Shown: in pieces, positions 26,156 to 35,278 of the stretch
How the letters are laid out: every line of letters starts with the position of its first letter
Numbering within the stretch: the stretch's first letter is position 1
Origin: Galbibacter sp035306585
Lineage (GTDB): Bacteria > Bacteroidota > Bacteroidia > Flavobacteriales > Flavobacteriaceae
Reading direction: 5' to 3'
Assembly: GCF_035306585.1 (NCBI RefSeq)
Contig: NZ_DATGNU010000028.1
Location: 1-64,000 of the forward strand
DNA: 64,000 nucleotides
Made by a program: the position numbers and the translations under genes
Notes under the pieces: model-generated
What the model was told of the DNA's origin: nothing
What the model saw: the letters and a program-made list of their open reading frames with translations, nothing else
Databases searched by the model: none

Positions 26156-29005
26156 TTAGGCTTCCATATAAGCATCTATTGGAGGACAGGTACACATTAA
26201 ATTACGATCGCCATAAGCCTCATCTACCCTGCGTACAGTAGGCCAGAATTTGTTTTCTGCCACATAGGGCAGTGGATATGCAGCCTCTGTTCTACTGTAT
26301 GGGAATTCCCATGAATCCGCAGTAACCATTCGCAAGGTATGCGGTGCATTTTTTAATATATTCTCCTGATCGATATCGGTGATTTGATCAATTTCATTTT
26401 TAATAGAAATTAAAGCATCACAGAAACGATCTAATTCGGCCACACTTTCACTCTCTGTAGGTTCGATCATGATCGTTCCAGCCACAGGGAAAGAAACAGT
26501 AGGTGCGTGGAATCCATAATCGATAAGACGTTTAGCGATATCCGTTACTTCGATTCCTTTTACTTTAAAGGGTCTACAGTCGATAATCATCTCGTGCGCC
26601 GCTCTTCCTTTCTCACCAGTGTACAATACTTCGAAAGTACCCGTGAGCTTAGCTTTGATATAGTTGGCGTTCAAAATAGCTGCACGAGTTACTTTCATTA
26701 GTCCTTTTCGTCCGAGCATTTTGATATAGCCATAAGATATTAAGCAAACAAGTGCACTTCCAAATGGAGCAGAAGAGATCGCCTCGATAGGGTTTTTTCC
26801 GCCAGTTGTAACCACTGGATTGGATGGTAAGAACTCCACTAAATGTGGCGCCACGCATATGGGACCTACGCCAGGACCACCACCACCGTGTGGGATAGCA
26901 AAGGTTTTGTGCAAATTCAAGTGACAAACATCAGCACCAATGGTTGCTGGGTTGGTAAGTCCTACTTGAGCATTCATATTAGCACCATCCATATAGACCT
27001 GTCCACCATTGCTGTGAATGATTTCCGTGATTTCTTTGATGGAAGATTCAAATACCCCATGGGTAGAAGGATAGGTCACCATTAATGCGGCTAACTCATC
27101 CTTGTGTTTTTCGGCCTTTTGAGCTAAATCTTGAACATCGATATTGCCTTTTTCATCTGTTTTAGTGACCACTACTTTAAAGCCTGCTAGCGCAGCCGAA
27201 GCTGGATTTGTCCCGTGTGCCGAAGCGGGTATAAGGCATATATTTCTATGGCCCTCTCCATTGGATTCGTGGTAAGCTCTAATGACCATAAGTCCACTGA
27301 ACTCTCCTTGAGCACCTGAATTAGGCTGAAGTGAGGTTGCTGCAAACCCAGTAATGACATTGAGTTGATGCTCTAACTCCTTTAGGACTTCCAAATACCC
27401 TTCTGCTTGGTTTAATGGAACAAACGGGTGAATGTTACCCCATTCATCCCAGCTAATAGGGAGCATTTCAGAAGCAGCATTTAACTTCATAGTACAGGAA
27501 CCAAGAGAGATCATAGAATGATTAAGCGCTAAATCTTTTCGTTCTAACTTTTTGATATAACGCATAAGTTCTGTCTCGGAGTGATAGTTGTTAAACACCT
27601 CATTTTCCAAGAAAGTACTTCGTCTTAGATTCGCATTAAGGATATTGGATTGTTGGGTAAGTTCTGATATGTCTTGGGCAGTTCTTCCAGCGGCCTGAGC
27701 AAATACCTGAACAATGGTATTTAAATCCCTAAGGCTTACTGTTTCATTTAAAGAAATAGCAACCTTATCCTCTTGAGGATATAAAAAGTTGATTTGTTGT
27801 GCCTCTGCTAGGGGTCTAATTTTGGCTGCATCTGCATCGATCAATAGGGTGTCAAAATAAGAAGTGTTGTGCTGCTGATATCCTAAAGATTCTAGTGCCT
27901 CACAAAGGGTTACGGTGGAACGGTGTACTTTGTCAGCAATATATTTCAAGCCTTTTGGCCCGTGGTAAACCGCATACATTCCAGCCATCACCGCTAGCAG
28001 TACCTGAGCTGTACAAATATTGGAGGTTGCTTTGTCTCTTTTAATATGTTGTTCACGGGTTTGTAAGGCCATACGCAATCCCATGCGTCCGTCCATATCT
28101 TTCGTAACCCCAATAATTCTTCCTGGAATATTTCTTTTATACGCTTCTTTGGTGGCGAAAAATGCGGCATGTGGTCCGCCATACCCTAATGGGATACCAA
28201 ATCGCTGGGTGGTACCCACCACTACTTCAGCGCCAAATTCACCAGGAGGTATTAGACTAACCAAACTTAATATATCTGCAGCAACGGCCACTTTGATATT
28301 ATTGGAATTGGCTTTGGCTACAAATTCTTGATAATTGTAAACGGCACCAAACTTTCCTGGATATTGCAGTAACGCACCAAAATAATCGCTGGAGAAATCA
28401 AAGTTTTCGTAAGCCGCTATATGTAGTTCGATTCCAAGGGGAACTGCATGGGATTTAAGGATTGAAATGGTTTGCGGTAATACCAGATCAGAGACAAAAA
28501 ATTTATTCGATCCATTTTTCTTCTGATCACGGCTTCGAACACTAAAAAGCATGGACATGGCCTCTGCAGCAGCAGTACCTTCATCGAGTAAAGAAGCATT
28601 GGCAATTTCCATTCCTGTGAGATCACAGACCATGGTTTGGAAATTTAATAAGGCTTCTAAACGTCCTTGCGCAATCTCTGCTTGATAGGGGGTGTAGGCT
28701 GTATACCATCCTGGGTTTTCAAGGATATTTCTTTTAATTACCGACGGGGTAATAGATTCATTATATCCTAATCCTATATATGTTCTGAAAACTTTGTTCT
28801 TTTTTGCTAGGTTTTTTAAGTGACCTAAATACTCATATTCCGACATGGCCGGGGGCAAGTCTAATTCCTCCTTCAGCCGTATTCCAGCTGGGACAGTCTG
28901 TGCTATAAGTTCGTCAATAGTATCCACGCCTATGACGTTAAGCATACTATTTAAATCATCTTCTTGAGGTCCAACATGGCGAGTAACAAAAGAATCTGTT
29001 TTCAT
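26156..29005 (-). CDS. gcvP: Glycine dehydrogenase (aminomethyl-transferring), P-protein
   Basis: A 949-residue single-chain P-protein of the glycine cleavage system. It decarboxylates glycine on PLP and passes the aminomethyl group to lipoyl-GcvH. The N-terminal half begins RHVGPQEDDLNSML and contains YTPYQAEIAQGRLEALLNFQ across its core. The C-terminal half holds the PLP lysine in HLNLHKTFAIPHGGGGPG. It is full length and intact. gcvH and gcvT are not in the window. A -7 box lies 31 bases upstream. Confidence 0.98.
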   Translation of the reverse strand: MKTDSFVTRHVGPQEDDLNSMLNVIGVDTIDELIAQTVPAGIRLKEELDLPPAMSEYEYLGHLKNLAKKNKVFRTYIGLGYNESITPSVIKRNILENPGWYTAYTPYQAEIAQGRLEALLNFQTMVCDLTGMEIANASLLDEGTAAAEAMSMLFSVRSRDQKKNGSNKFFVSDLVLPQTISILKSHAVPLGIELHIAAYENFDFSSDYFGALLQYPGKFGAVYNYQEFVAKANSNNIKVAVAADILSLVSLIPPGEFGAEVVVGTTQRFGIPLGYGGPHAAFFATKEAYKRNIPGRIIGVTKDMDGRMGLRMALQTREQHIKRDKATSNICTAQVLLAVMAGMYAVYHGPKGLKYIADKVHRSTVTLCEALESLGYQQHNTSYFDTLLIDADAAKIRPLAEAQQINFLYPQEDKVAISLNETVSLRDLNTIVQVFAQAAGRTAQDISELTQQSNILNANLRRSTFLENEVFNNYHSETELMRYIKKLERKDLALNHSMISLGSCTMKLNAASEMLPISWDEWGNIHPFVPLNQAEGYLEVLKELEHQLNVITGFAATSLQPNSGAQGEFSGLMVIRAYHESNGEGHRNICLIPASAHGTNPASAALAGFKVVVTKTDEKGNIDVQDLAQKAEKHKDELAALMVTYPSTHGVFESSIKEITEIIHSNGGQVYMDGANMNAQVGLTNPATIGADVCHLNLHKTFAIPHGGGGPGVGPICVAPHLVEFLPSNPVVTTGGKNPIEAISSAPFGSALVCLISYGYIKMLGRKGLMKVTRAAILNANYIKAKLTGTFEVLYTGEKGRAAHEMIIDCRPFKVKGIEVTDIAKRLIDYGFHAPTVSFPVAGTIMIEPTESESVAELDRFCDALISIKNEIDQITDIDQENILKNAPHTLRMVTADSWEFPYSRTEAAYPLPYVAENKFWPTVRRVDEAYGDRNLMCTCPPIDAYMEA

Positions 29006-29035
29006 ACTAATCGACTAATAATGTTATATTTTTCG

Positions 29036-29043
29036 CAAAAATA
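29036..29043 (-). promoter_or_regulatory. -7 box of gcvP
   Basis: Reads TATTTTTG on the minus strand (exact TAnnTTTG), 31 bases before the gcvP ATG in the divergent intergenic region. Confidence 0.5.
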
Positions 29044-29066
29044 CATATTATATTTCTTTAAAAAAG

Positions 29067-29074
29067 TACTTTTG
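29067..29074 (+). promoter_or_regulatory. -7 box of the UbiA-like gene
   Basis: TACTTTTG (exact TAnnTTTG), about 67 bases before the ATG at 29141. It would give a leader of about 60 bases. Confidence 0.4.
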
Positions 29075-29140
29075 AAATGCCTTTAATGAAAGTTTTAAAC
29101 AACTTTTCGGAAGTTATAAACTTTGTGGGACCTCTCGAAA

Positions 29141-29998
29141 ATGGAATGGTTAAAGAAGCTTTTTAACTTTTATCTTGATGCGAATATACACGTGGCTTTG
29201 GGCGTATATGCACTGGTACAGGTGACCTTGATGGAGTATGGCCTTGATTATGATCAGCCAATAAGTTTAGCCTTGTTTTTTGGTACCATAGTAGAGTACG
29301 GCTTTATCAAATATGCTTCCCTTGCGAAACATTATCTTTTTGTAAAGCAGAAATACCTTAAGTTGATCCAACTTTTTAATTTCTCATGTGCACTTATTGC
29401 AATGTACTATGTGAGCCAGTTGAACTTAAAAACAGTGTTCGTTGCGGCAGCACTAATTCTGGTAGCTTTTTTATATGTAGTGCCTTCTATGACGACAAAA
29501 AAAAATCTAAGAAATTTAAAAGGGATCAAGGCTTTTGTGGTGAGTTTGACCTGGTCTGTCTCCACTGTATTGCTACCGCTTTTAAATAACCAGGTACCTA
29601 TTACCGATGAAGTGTTAATTGATTTGGTACAGCGCTTTTTATTTATTCTTGCCCTAATGGTTCCCTTTGAAATCAGAGATCTTAAGTTTGACGAACCCGA
29701 TTTAAGAACCATACCTCAGGTTCTCGGTATTAATGGTTCCCTTTTTTTAGGGGTAATTTTGTTGGTGTTTTTTGTAGTATTTGGCCTGTTGAGGCCTGAA
29801 TTAAATACCAATAGTCTTTATGTAGAGTGGGGCATTGCCCTATTGTTGCTTCTCGCCCTTGGTTTTACCAAAGAGAACCAGTCCAGATATTATGCGAGTT
29901 TTTTTGTTGAGGGCATCCCAATAGTGTGGTGGATAGGGTTGCTGTTGGTTTACGAGAAATCATCAATTTTTCGCTTCATCGCTACTTTCTTTTCCTGA
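29141..29998 (+). CDS. UbiA-like polytopic membrane protein
   Basis: A 285-residue membrane protein with about eight hydrophobic helices. I use the ATG at 29141; a TTG at 29123 is a poorer start. The overall layout and the cytosolic loop FEIRDLKFDEPDLRTIPQ, which resembles the second Asp-rich motif (DxxxD) of UbiA prenyltransferases, suggest that superfamily. The first canonical NDxxD motif is not obvious; a DYDQ near residue 35 is the nearest match. Function is therefore uncertain. It is convergent with and slightly overlaps the small anti-sigma-like gene. Confidence 0.75.
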   Translation: MEWLKKLFNFYLDANIHVALGVYALVQVTLMEYGLDYDQPISLALFFGTIVEYGFIKYASLAKHYLFVKQKYLKLIQLFNFSCALIAMYYVSQLNLKTVFVAAALILVAFLYVVPSMTTKKNLRNLKGIKAFVVSLTWSVSTVLLPLLNNQVPITDEVLIDLVQRFLFILALMVPFEIRDLKFDEPDLRTIPQVLGINGSLFLGVILLVFFVVFGLLRPELNTNSLYVEWGIALLLLLALGFTKENQSRYYASFFVEGIPIVWWIGLLLVYEKSSIFRFIATFFS

Positions 29999-30201
29999 TC
30001 CAAGGTCTTAATTTTTGCTTTTTTACAGAGCTGCGTTAAATCAGAATTCTTTTTAGAGTAAGACTTGGTAGCTCTACACCACATGATTCGAAACCTTAAT
30101 TTCAATCGTTCGAGAAGAGTCGCTTCTCCATACTGCATCTTGTCACAAATATGTTTCGCCTCCTCACAGGAGACCAAAAGCGTGTTCTTTTTTTTACTCA
30201 T
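29950..30201 (-). CDS. Small putative anti-sigma-like protein with degenerate zinc motif
   Basis: An 83-residue protein overlapping the sigma factor gene by 8 bases. The layout SCEEAKHICDKMQYGEATLLERLKLRFR is split by the family's short helix, followed by RIMWCRATKSYSKKN and LTQLC. It resembles flavobacterial zf-HC2-type anti-sigma proteins, in which I would expect HxxxCxxC at RIMWCRAT. Here the His is Arg and the second Cys is Thr, so zinc ligation looks lost. No membrane helix is present. The assignment rests on position and a weak pattern. Its 3' end overlaps the convergent membrane-protein gene by about 49 bases. Confidence 0.65.
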   Translation of the reverse strand: MSKKKNTLLVSCEEAKHICDKMQYGEATLLERLKLRFRIMWCRATKSYSKKNSDLTQLCKKAKIKTLDQEKKVAMKRKIDDFS

Positions 30202-30757
30202 TTTTATACCAATTATTTTCCAAGCATTCCATTAAGTTTGTTCTTGCTCTATGGATGATAACCCATAGGTTAGACGCTGTGATATTCAATTCTTTACAAA
30301 TATCTTCAGTATCCATTCCTTGAATGGTTTTCTTGATAAAGACTTCCGCTTGCTTTTTAGGAAGTTTTGTTAAACAATCTTGAATGGCTAATCCTAGTTC
30401 TTTGTTTTGTAAAGCATCCTCTGCGTTTAGGTCATAATTGTCAGCTACTTTTTGCTCGAGCCAAGAACCTTCCTGTTCACTATCAAAGTTTAAATCCATC
30501 TTGACCTCTGCCTTCCCTTTATTGGAGTTGATTTTTCGGTAGTGGTCGATGATTTTTCTTTTTAAAATGGAAATAAGCCAGGTGCGTTCGGCGGCTTCCC
30601 CCTTGAAGTTTTCTGCGGATTTTAAACCGGCCAAAAAAGTATCTTGTACCAAATCTTCCGCGATGATGGTATCATTTACTCTGGAAATTGTGTAATTGTA
30701 TAGGTAGTCTGCGTAGAGATCAACCCATTTAGAAGGATTTAACTTGTGTTTTGGCAC
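30194..30757 (-). CDS. Sigma-70 family (ECF-type) RNA polymerase sigma factor
   Basis: I chose the GTG at 30757, giving 187 residues starting PKHKLNPSKWVDLYADYLYNY. A longer frame from 30874 would run over the divergent rhodanese gene and its promoter. Region 2 includes VNDTIIAEDLVQDTFLAGL and ERTWLISILKRKIIDHYRK. Region 4 includes LPKKQAEVFIKKTIQGMDTEDICKEL split by the helix-turn-helix, then SNLWVIIHRARTNL. A -7 box at 30776-30783 supports the GTG start. The downstream overlapping gene may be its anti-sigma partner. Confidence 0.9.
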   Translation of the reverse strand: MPKHKLNPSKWVDLYADYLYNYTISRVNDTIIAEDLVQDTFLAGLKSAENFKGEAAERTWLISILKRKIIDHYRKINSNKGKAEVKMDLNFDSEQEGSWLEQKVADNYDLNAEDALQNKELGLAIQDCLTKLPKKQAEVFIKKTIQGMDTEDICKELNITASNLWVIIHRARTNLMECLENNWYKNE

Positions 30758-30775
30758 GGTTGTAATAGTTTCCTT

Positions 30776-30783
30776 CAAATGTA
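30776..30783 (-). promoter_or_regulatory. -7 box of the ECF sigma factor gene
   Basis: Reads TACATTTG on the minus strand (exact TAnnTTTG), 19 bases before the GTG at 30757. It decides in favour of this start over upstream ones. Confidence 0.5.
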
Positions 30784-30802
30784 AAATAAAAAGTTTAAAT
30801 AG

Positions 30803-30810
30803 TACCTTTG
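30803..30810 (+). promoter_or_regulatory. -7 box of the rhodanese gene
   Basis: TACCTTTG (exact TAnnTTTG), 28 bases before the ATG at 30838, in the divergent region shared with the sigma factor gene. Confidence 0.5.
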
Positions 30811-30837
30811 CAAGGTGTAAATTTAAATTTGGCGAAA

Positions 30838-31212
30838 ATGAAATATCATGTTCTTTTGGCTTTTTTAGTATCATCTTACCTGATGAGTGCGCAGTTTAAG
30901 TCTGTCGCTATCGCAACATGGGATGGTGATGCTCATAAGGAGGTCGTTTTAGTGGATGTAAGAACTCCAGAGGAATTTGATCAGGGACACCTTTGTGATG
31001 CGTTGAATATTGATTTTAAAGCAGAAGATTTTAAGGATAAGATTCAGGAGCTTTCTAAAACCACGCCAATTTACCTTTACTGTCGAACTGGAAAGCGGAG
31101 TAAAAATGCGGCGAGCTTGCTTGAGGAACTTGGTTTTGAAAATATTACCAATCTTGAAGGGGGGTATGTAGCCTATACTGAAGAAGGTGGCAAGCCGTGC
31201 CCTGAAAATTAG
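30838..31212 (+). CDS. Exported rhodanese-like protein
   Basis: A 124-residue single-domain rhodanese with a signal peptide. The ATG at 30838 gives MKYHVLLAFLVSSYLMSAQ, a typical export signal. The domain contains VDVRTPEEFDQGHL and the active-site loop YLYCRTGKRSKNA, whose Cys is the persulfide carrier. It is probably a periplasmic sulfurtransferase or a redox/sulfide-handling protein. It is transcribed divergently from an ECF sigma factor, which may link it to a stress response (inference). Confidence 0.92.
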   Translation: MKYHVLLAFLVSSYLMSAQFKSVAIATWDGDAHKEVVLVDVRTPEEFDQGHLCDALNIDFKAEDFKDKIQELSKTTPIYLYCRTGKRSKNAASLLEELGFENITNLEGGYVAYTEEGGKPCPEN

Positions 31213-31258
31213 GGATGGTGATTGAGAGGTCTGAATTGTTGTACCATAATGCGTATTC

Positions 31259-32509
31259 TTAACTATCTGACGCTGGTAAGTTGTTTTGATACCCTAGTGG
31301 TAACATGACTTTGCAGAAAAATGAAAAGATTCCAATCAATATAATGGCAGCGCCTAAAATGATAAAGGTGATATTGATTCCAACGGTGTCCGCCAAAAAG
31401 CCAGTACCCAATAGGCCGACTAATGAAGGGAGTAGAGAAATACTAAAAAACATAGCGAAAACTCTTCCAAGGAGTAAAGGGTCAATGTTTTCTTGTATGA
31501 TGGCAGTAAAGCACGCATTGTAGACCGATCCTGCTACACCAGATAGAGTGGTCAGTAAAACAAAGATCCAAAAAGCCCAGGATGGTAATAGGCCAGAAAT
31601 AGCAAAAGCAAATCCCATCAATACATAGGTGTAATTGATTAAGGTGACTTTGTTTGTTTTTAATTTTAGGATCCCAAGAATACCACCGCCAATGAGCATA
31701 CCCACACCCCAACTAGCCTCTACAACACTCATGTGGAAGGGCTCCCCGTTATAATGTTCTAAAGTCATCAGCGGAAATAATACAGCGATCGGCATAATAC
31801 AAATGGTGGCTAGGATGGAAAACAAAAACAAGAGTGAAATTCCTTTATCAGAGGTAATCGCCCGTAAGCCCATTAACATATCAACCACGAGCTGTCTTGT
31901 CTCTATAGTTGTTGAGTCTGTTTGTTTTGGATGTGGTACTTGAACCAATAGTAAGGAAACTATGGCAAATACAGCTCCTATTATATCGATATACATCACA
32001 AATGCGATGTCCATAAGTCCGATTGCTAAGGCTCCTAATGCTGGGCCAGCTATATTAGAAACCGATTGGATTATTTGATTGATGCCCGCAACTCTCAGTA
32101 ATTCAGATTTGGGAGCAAGCATTGGAATGGCAGCTTGCATTGCAGGCATGTGGAATGCTGAACCCGCAGATCTAAATGCTAAAAGGGTATAGACCAGCCA
32201 CAAAGCAGCGTTCCCGTAATGAAATAAAAGTGCAATGATTAAGGTACAGCATGCTATGAAGGCATCAGAAAGAATCATTGTTTTTCTACGATCCCAACGG
32301 TCCACAAAAACACCTGAAAACAGCCCTATAATGGACTGTGGTAGTAAAGCGGCAATAGCGGCGTAGGCTAACACCTCGGCAGAACCAGTTTCAACGCTTA
32401 ACCAGATAATGATTGCAAAATTTACAAGGGAACTACTGATTAGGGACATAAACTGCCCTGCCCAAATAATCCCGAAATTGCGTTTCCATGTATTTTTGAC
32501 CGCTGACAT
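31259..32509 (-). CDS. MFS transporter (DHA3-like)
   Basis: A 416-residue major facilitator with about 12 transmembrane helices. The conserved loop 2-3 motif appears as FSGVFVDRWDRRKTMILSD. FAIIIWLSVETGSAEVLAYA and the GxxGP-like SNIAGPALGALAIG resemble the macrolide/enterobactin exporter (DHA3) group. It probably exports small molecules or drugs; substrate is unknown. A dyad symmetry overlaps its likely -7 box, 117-150 bases upstream. It is convergent with the rhodanese gene. Confidence 0.9.
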   Translation of the reverse strand: MSAVKNTWKRNFGIIWAGQFMSLISSSLVNFAIIIWLSVETGSAEVLAYAAIAALLPQSIIGLFSGVFVDRWDRRKTMILSDAFIACCTLIIALLFHYGNAALWLVYTLLAFRSAGSAFHMPAMQAAIPMLAPKSELLRVAGINQIIQSVSNIAGPALGALAIGLMDIAFVMYIDIIGAVFAIVSLLLVQVPHPKQTDSTTIETRQLVVDMLMGLRAITSDKGISLLFLFSILATICIMPIAVLFPLMTLEHYNGEPFHMSVVEASWGVGMLIGGGILGILKLKTNKVTLINYTYVLMGFAFAISGLLPSWAFWIFVLLTTLSGVAGSVYNACFTAIIQENIDPLLLGRVFAMFFSISLLPSLVGLLGTGFLADTVGINITFIILGAAIILIGIFSFFCKVMLPLGYQNNLPASDS

Positions 32510-32625
32510 AACTTTTTTAAAACAAGTTTTTATAGGATGCAGATGGCGTGTTAAGGTTGCTTTGGAAGAACCATTATAAATACCGAAGTAAAAAAAGGGT
32601 AATGATAAGAATGTGATCGCTATAA

Positions 32626-32656
32626 CTTTGGCAAAAAATTAATCTGTTTGCCAAAG
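32626..32656. promoter_or_regulatory. Perfect 10-bp dyad overlapping candidate -7 boxes upstream of the MFS gene
   Basis: CTTTGGCAAA (32626-32635) and TTTGCCAAAG (32647-32656) form a perfect inverted repeat with an 11-base spacer. Outward-facing -7 matches overlap both arms: TAACTTTG on the plus strand (32623-32630) and TATCTTTG on the minus strand (32659-32652). The minus one faces the MFS gene. It could be a repressor operator. It could also be a weak pdxJ terminator, though no T run follows. Confidence 0.5.
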
Positions 32657-32678
32657 ATATTTCATAAAAAGGTGTTGC

Positions 32679-33392
32679 TTACTTTAAACGATGCAGATAC
32701 ATTTGAATGACATTTTCCAATCCCAGATATAGGGATTCTGCTATAAGGGCATGGCCTATAGAGACCTCTAATAGGTTTGGAATATTTTGTTTAAAAAAAG
32801 CGGTGTTATCCAAATTCAAATCATGACCAGCGTTTAGTCCTAAGCCTATTTCTTCTGCCATTTGAGCCGCTTCTATGTAGGGATTGATCGCTGATTTATC
32901 GCCTTTTTCAAATGCCTTTGCATAACCCTCCGTATATAGTTCGATGCGATCCGTCCCTGTTTGAGCTGCCCCTTGAACCATGGCAACATCAGGGTCTACA
33001 AAGATAGAGGTACGAATGTTGTTGTGCTTAAATTCTTGAATGATTTCGGTTAAAAAATTCTTATGTTTTAGCGTGTCCCATCCTGCATTGGAAGTAATAG
33101 CATCTTCTGCATCTGGGACCAAGGTGACCTGCGCAGGTTTCACTTCCAAAACCAACTGAATAAAATCATCAATAGGATTTCCTTCGATGTTGAATTCCGT
33201 AGTAATCACCCCAGGAAGATCTCTGGCGTCTTGGTATCGGATATGACGTTCATCTGGTCTTGGGTGAACTGTGATGCCTTGTGCTCCAAATAACTCAATG
33301 TCTCGGGCTACTTTTAAAAGATCAGGTACATTCCCACCTCGTGAATTACGAAGGGTTGCTATTTTATTGATGTTAACGCTTAACTTTGTCAT
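32679..33392 (-). CDS. pdxJ: Pyridoxine 5'-phosphate synthase
   Basis: A 237-residue PdxJ, condensing 1-deoxyxylulose-5-phosphate with 3-amino-2-oxopropyl phosphate in DXP-dependent vitamin B6 synthesis. Visible motifs are LSVNINKIATLRNSRGG, GITVHPRPDERHIRYQD, LVPDAEDAITSNAGWD, and the C-terminal GLGLNAGHDLNLDN and VSIGHALIAE. The length and catalytic His/Glu regions are normal. It stands alone, divergent from the CBS gene. Confidence 0.97.
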   Translation of the reverse strand: MTKLSVNINKIATLRNSRGGNVPDLLKVARDIELFGAQGITVHPRPDERHIRYQDARDLPGVITTEFNIEGNPIDDFIQLVLEVKPAQVTLVPDAEDAITSNAGWDTLKHKNFLTEIIQEFKHNNIRTSIFVDPDVAMVQGAAQTGTDRIELYTEGYAKAFEKGDKSAINPYIEAAQMAEEIGLGLNAGHDLNLDNTAFFKQNIPNLLEVSIGHALIAESLYLGLENVIQMYLHRLK

Positions 33393-33612
33393 AAGGATAA
33401 TCTTAATAAGGTCACTGGTAAAAAGTGTTTTTGGTACCTAGAATATGGAATGCGAAGATACTTAAAAATATGATTTTTCACCTTATTTCTAACAGGCTAT
33501 AAAATCAGGGTATATATCCAAGGGGAGCTTTTACCTGAAAACTTTAAAATACAAACTAAAGCCTGCAATATTTCAACAGAAAATCATTAATTTGCATTTC
33601 AATATCATTGTG

Positions 33613-34269
33613 ATGAATTTACATTCCTATATAAATAATGACGTTTTGCCATTACTGCCGAATTATCCGGTAAAAATGGTACTTGGAATGTTTTCCGTTT
33701 GTACCAATACGCATATTCCACTTGTGGAAGATCACAAATTGCTTGGGCTTATTTCAGAGGATGATGTGCAAGGTTTTGATCCCGATAAGCGGATGAGTGA
33801 TTATTTATACGTTTTGGATCTTTTTTTTGTGCGTAAAACCACCAACTGGATTGATGTGTTAGAGGCATTTGCTAAATTTAACGCCAATGTCATGCCTGTA
33901 CTAGATGAGCACAATAACTATGTTGGTTATTATGAACTCATCGATATTATGAGTTTGTTTAAAGAAACCCCTTTTTTAAATGAACCAGGGGCGGTTTTGA
34001 TTGTGGAAAAAGGGCATAAAGATTACTCCTTTAGTGAAGTCTCTCAAATCGTAGAAAGTAACAATGCAAAACTATTAGGTGCCTTTATTTCAGAGGATAA
34101 AGATGATATTGCTCAAATCACCATGAAAATAGGAGGAAGCGGCCTTTCTGAAATTCTACAGACCTTTAGAAGGTACAGTTATAAGATCGTAGTGGGTATT
34201 GAGGAGGACACCTATGTGGAAGGATTGAAGGAACGCTCGGATTATTTGAATAAATTTCTTGAAATATGA
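33613..34269 (+). CDS. CBS domain-containing protein
   Basis: A 218-residue protein from the ATG at 33613; an in-frame ATT/TTG upstream start is less likely. Two CBS repeats fill residues 1-125 (HIPLVEDHKLLGLISEDDV and NVMPVLDEHNNYVGYYELIDI). An ACT-like C-terminal domain follows (SFSEVSQIVESNNAKLLG...). Such proteins sense adenine nucleotides in other systems. It lies just upstream of nadK at the head of the envelope cluster; its target is unknown. Confidence 0.88.
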   Translation: MNLHSYINNDVLPLLPNYPVKMVLGMFSVCTNTHIPLVEDHKLLGLISEDDVQGFDPDKRMSDYLYVLDLFFVRKTTNWIDVLEAFAKFNANVMPVLDEHNNYVGYYELIDIMSLFKETPFLNEPGAVLIVEKGHKDYSFSEVSQIVESNNAKLLGAFISEDKDDIAQITMKIGGSGLSEILQTFRRYSYKIVVGIEEDTYVEGLKERSDYLNKFLEI

Positions 34270-34303
34270 TTATAATAACGCTTGTGTTAACAACATTGGA
34301 TAA

Positions 34304-35191
34304 ATGAAAATAGGTATTTACGGGCAATATTATAAAGAGGACTCCAAAGACTGTGTCACCAACCTGCTCAACTTTCTTCAAAAAAATAATATAGAGGTTC
34401 ATATCGAGTCTAACTATTTAAAACAGCTCAGAACGTTTCTAAAAGTGGAACAAGCCTATGAGACTTTTTCTGGTTTTGAGGATCTCGATGATTCATTTGA
34501 TGTGTTCTTAAGTGTCGGAGGGGATGGTACCATGTTAAGTACTGTTCTTTTTGTCCGAGATCTAAATATACCAATCCTTGGGATTAATACAGGTCGGTTA
34601 GGTTTCTTAGCCACTGTGCAAAAGGATGACGTGGAAAAAGCCATGAAGGAATTGCTCGAGGGTAAATACGAGGTAGAAGAACGTGCCTTATTACAGGTAA
34701 GTACCAGTAATGGAAGTATTGCAGATCAAACCGTGGTGAACTTTGCGCTGAACGAGGTTACCGTGGTTCGAAAAAACACGACTTCCATGATTACCATTGC
34801 CACCTGGCTTGATGACGAATATTTAACCTCTTATTGGGCTGACGGGCTTATTCTTGCAACCCCAACAGGATCAACAGGATATTCATTGAGTTGTAACGGG
34901 CCAGTGATTGCGCCTAGCACGGATGCTTTTGTGTTAACACCCATCGCACCACATAATTTAAATGCGCGTCCATTAGTTATCCCTGATAAAACTAAAGTGC
35001 AATTAAGGGTCTCAGGAAGAGAAGATCAATATTTGATATCTTTGGATTCTCGCATAGCGACCTTAAATAACGATACTGATGTTTATATTCAGCAAGCGCC
35101 CTTTAATATTAAATTGATACAATTAAGGGACGAGAGTTTTTTAAAGACCCTCAGACAAAAATTACTCTGGGGTGAAGATAGACGTAATTAA
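34304..35191 (+). CDS. nadK: NAD kinase
   Basis: A 295-residue ATP-NAD kinase making NADP+. The catalytic GGDGTML motif lies at residues 72-78, followed by GINTGRLGFLATV. The second conserved region TPTGSTGYSLSCNGP and the DSR segment LISLDSRIATL are present. It lies 34 bases after the CBS gene and about 110 bases before the DUF6089 gene, which has its own promoter. Confidence 0.97.
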   Translation: MKIGIYGQYYKEDSKDCVTNLLNFLQKNNIEVHIESNYLKQLRTFLKVEQAYETFSGFEDLDDSFDVFLSVGGDGTMLSTVLFVRDLNIPILGINTGRLGFLATVQKDDVEKAMKELLEGKYEVEERALLQVSTSNGSIADQTVVNFALNEVTVVRKNTTSMITIATWLDDEYLTSYWADGLILATPTGSTGYSLSCNGPVIAPSTDAFVLTPIAPHNLNARPLVIPDKTKVQLRVSGREDQYLISLDSRIATLNNDTDVYIQQAPFNIKLIQLRDESFLKTLRQKLLWGEDRRN

Positions 35192-35278
35192 GAGCGCTTC
35201 ATGAACACTATTAACCAGACCATGATAATTTTATAGCATATAAATAGCCACTTACTGCATATAAAATATCAGAATGTA

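Noticed and set aside
30752..30770. TTGGCACGG near the sigma factor start as a sigma-54 site
   Set aside because: No GC at the -12 distance. It is the reverse of the GTG start region.
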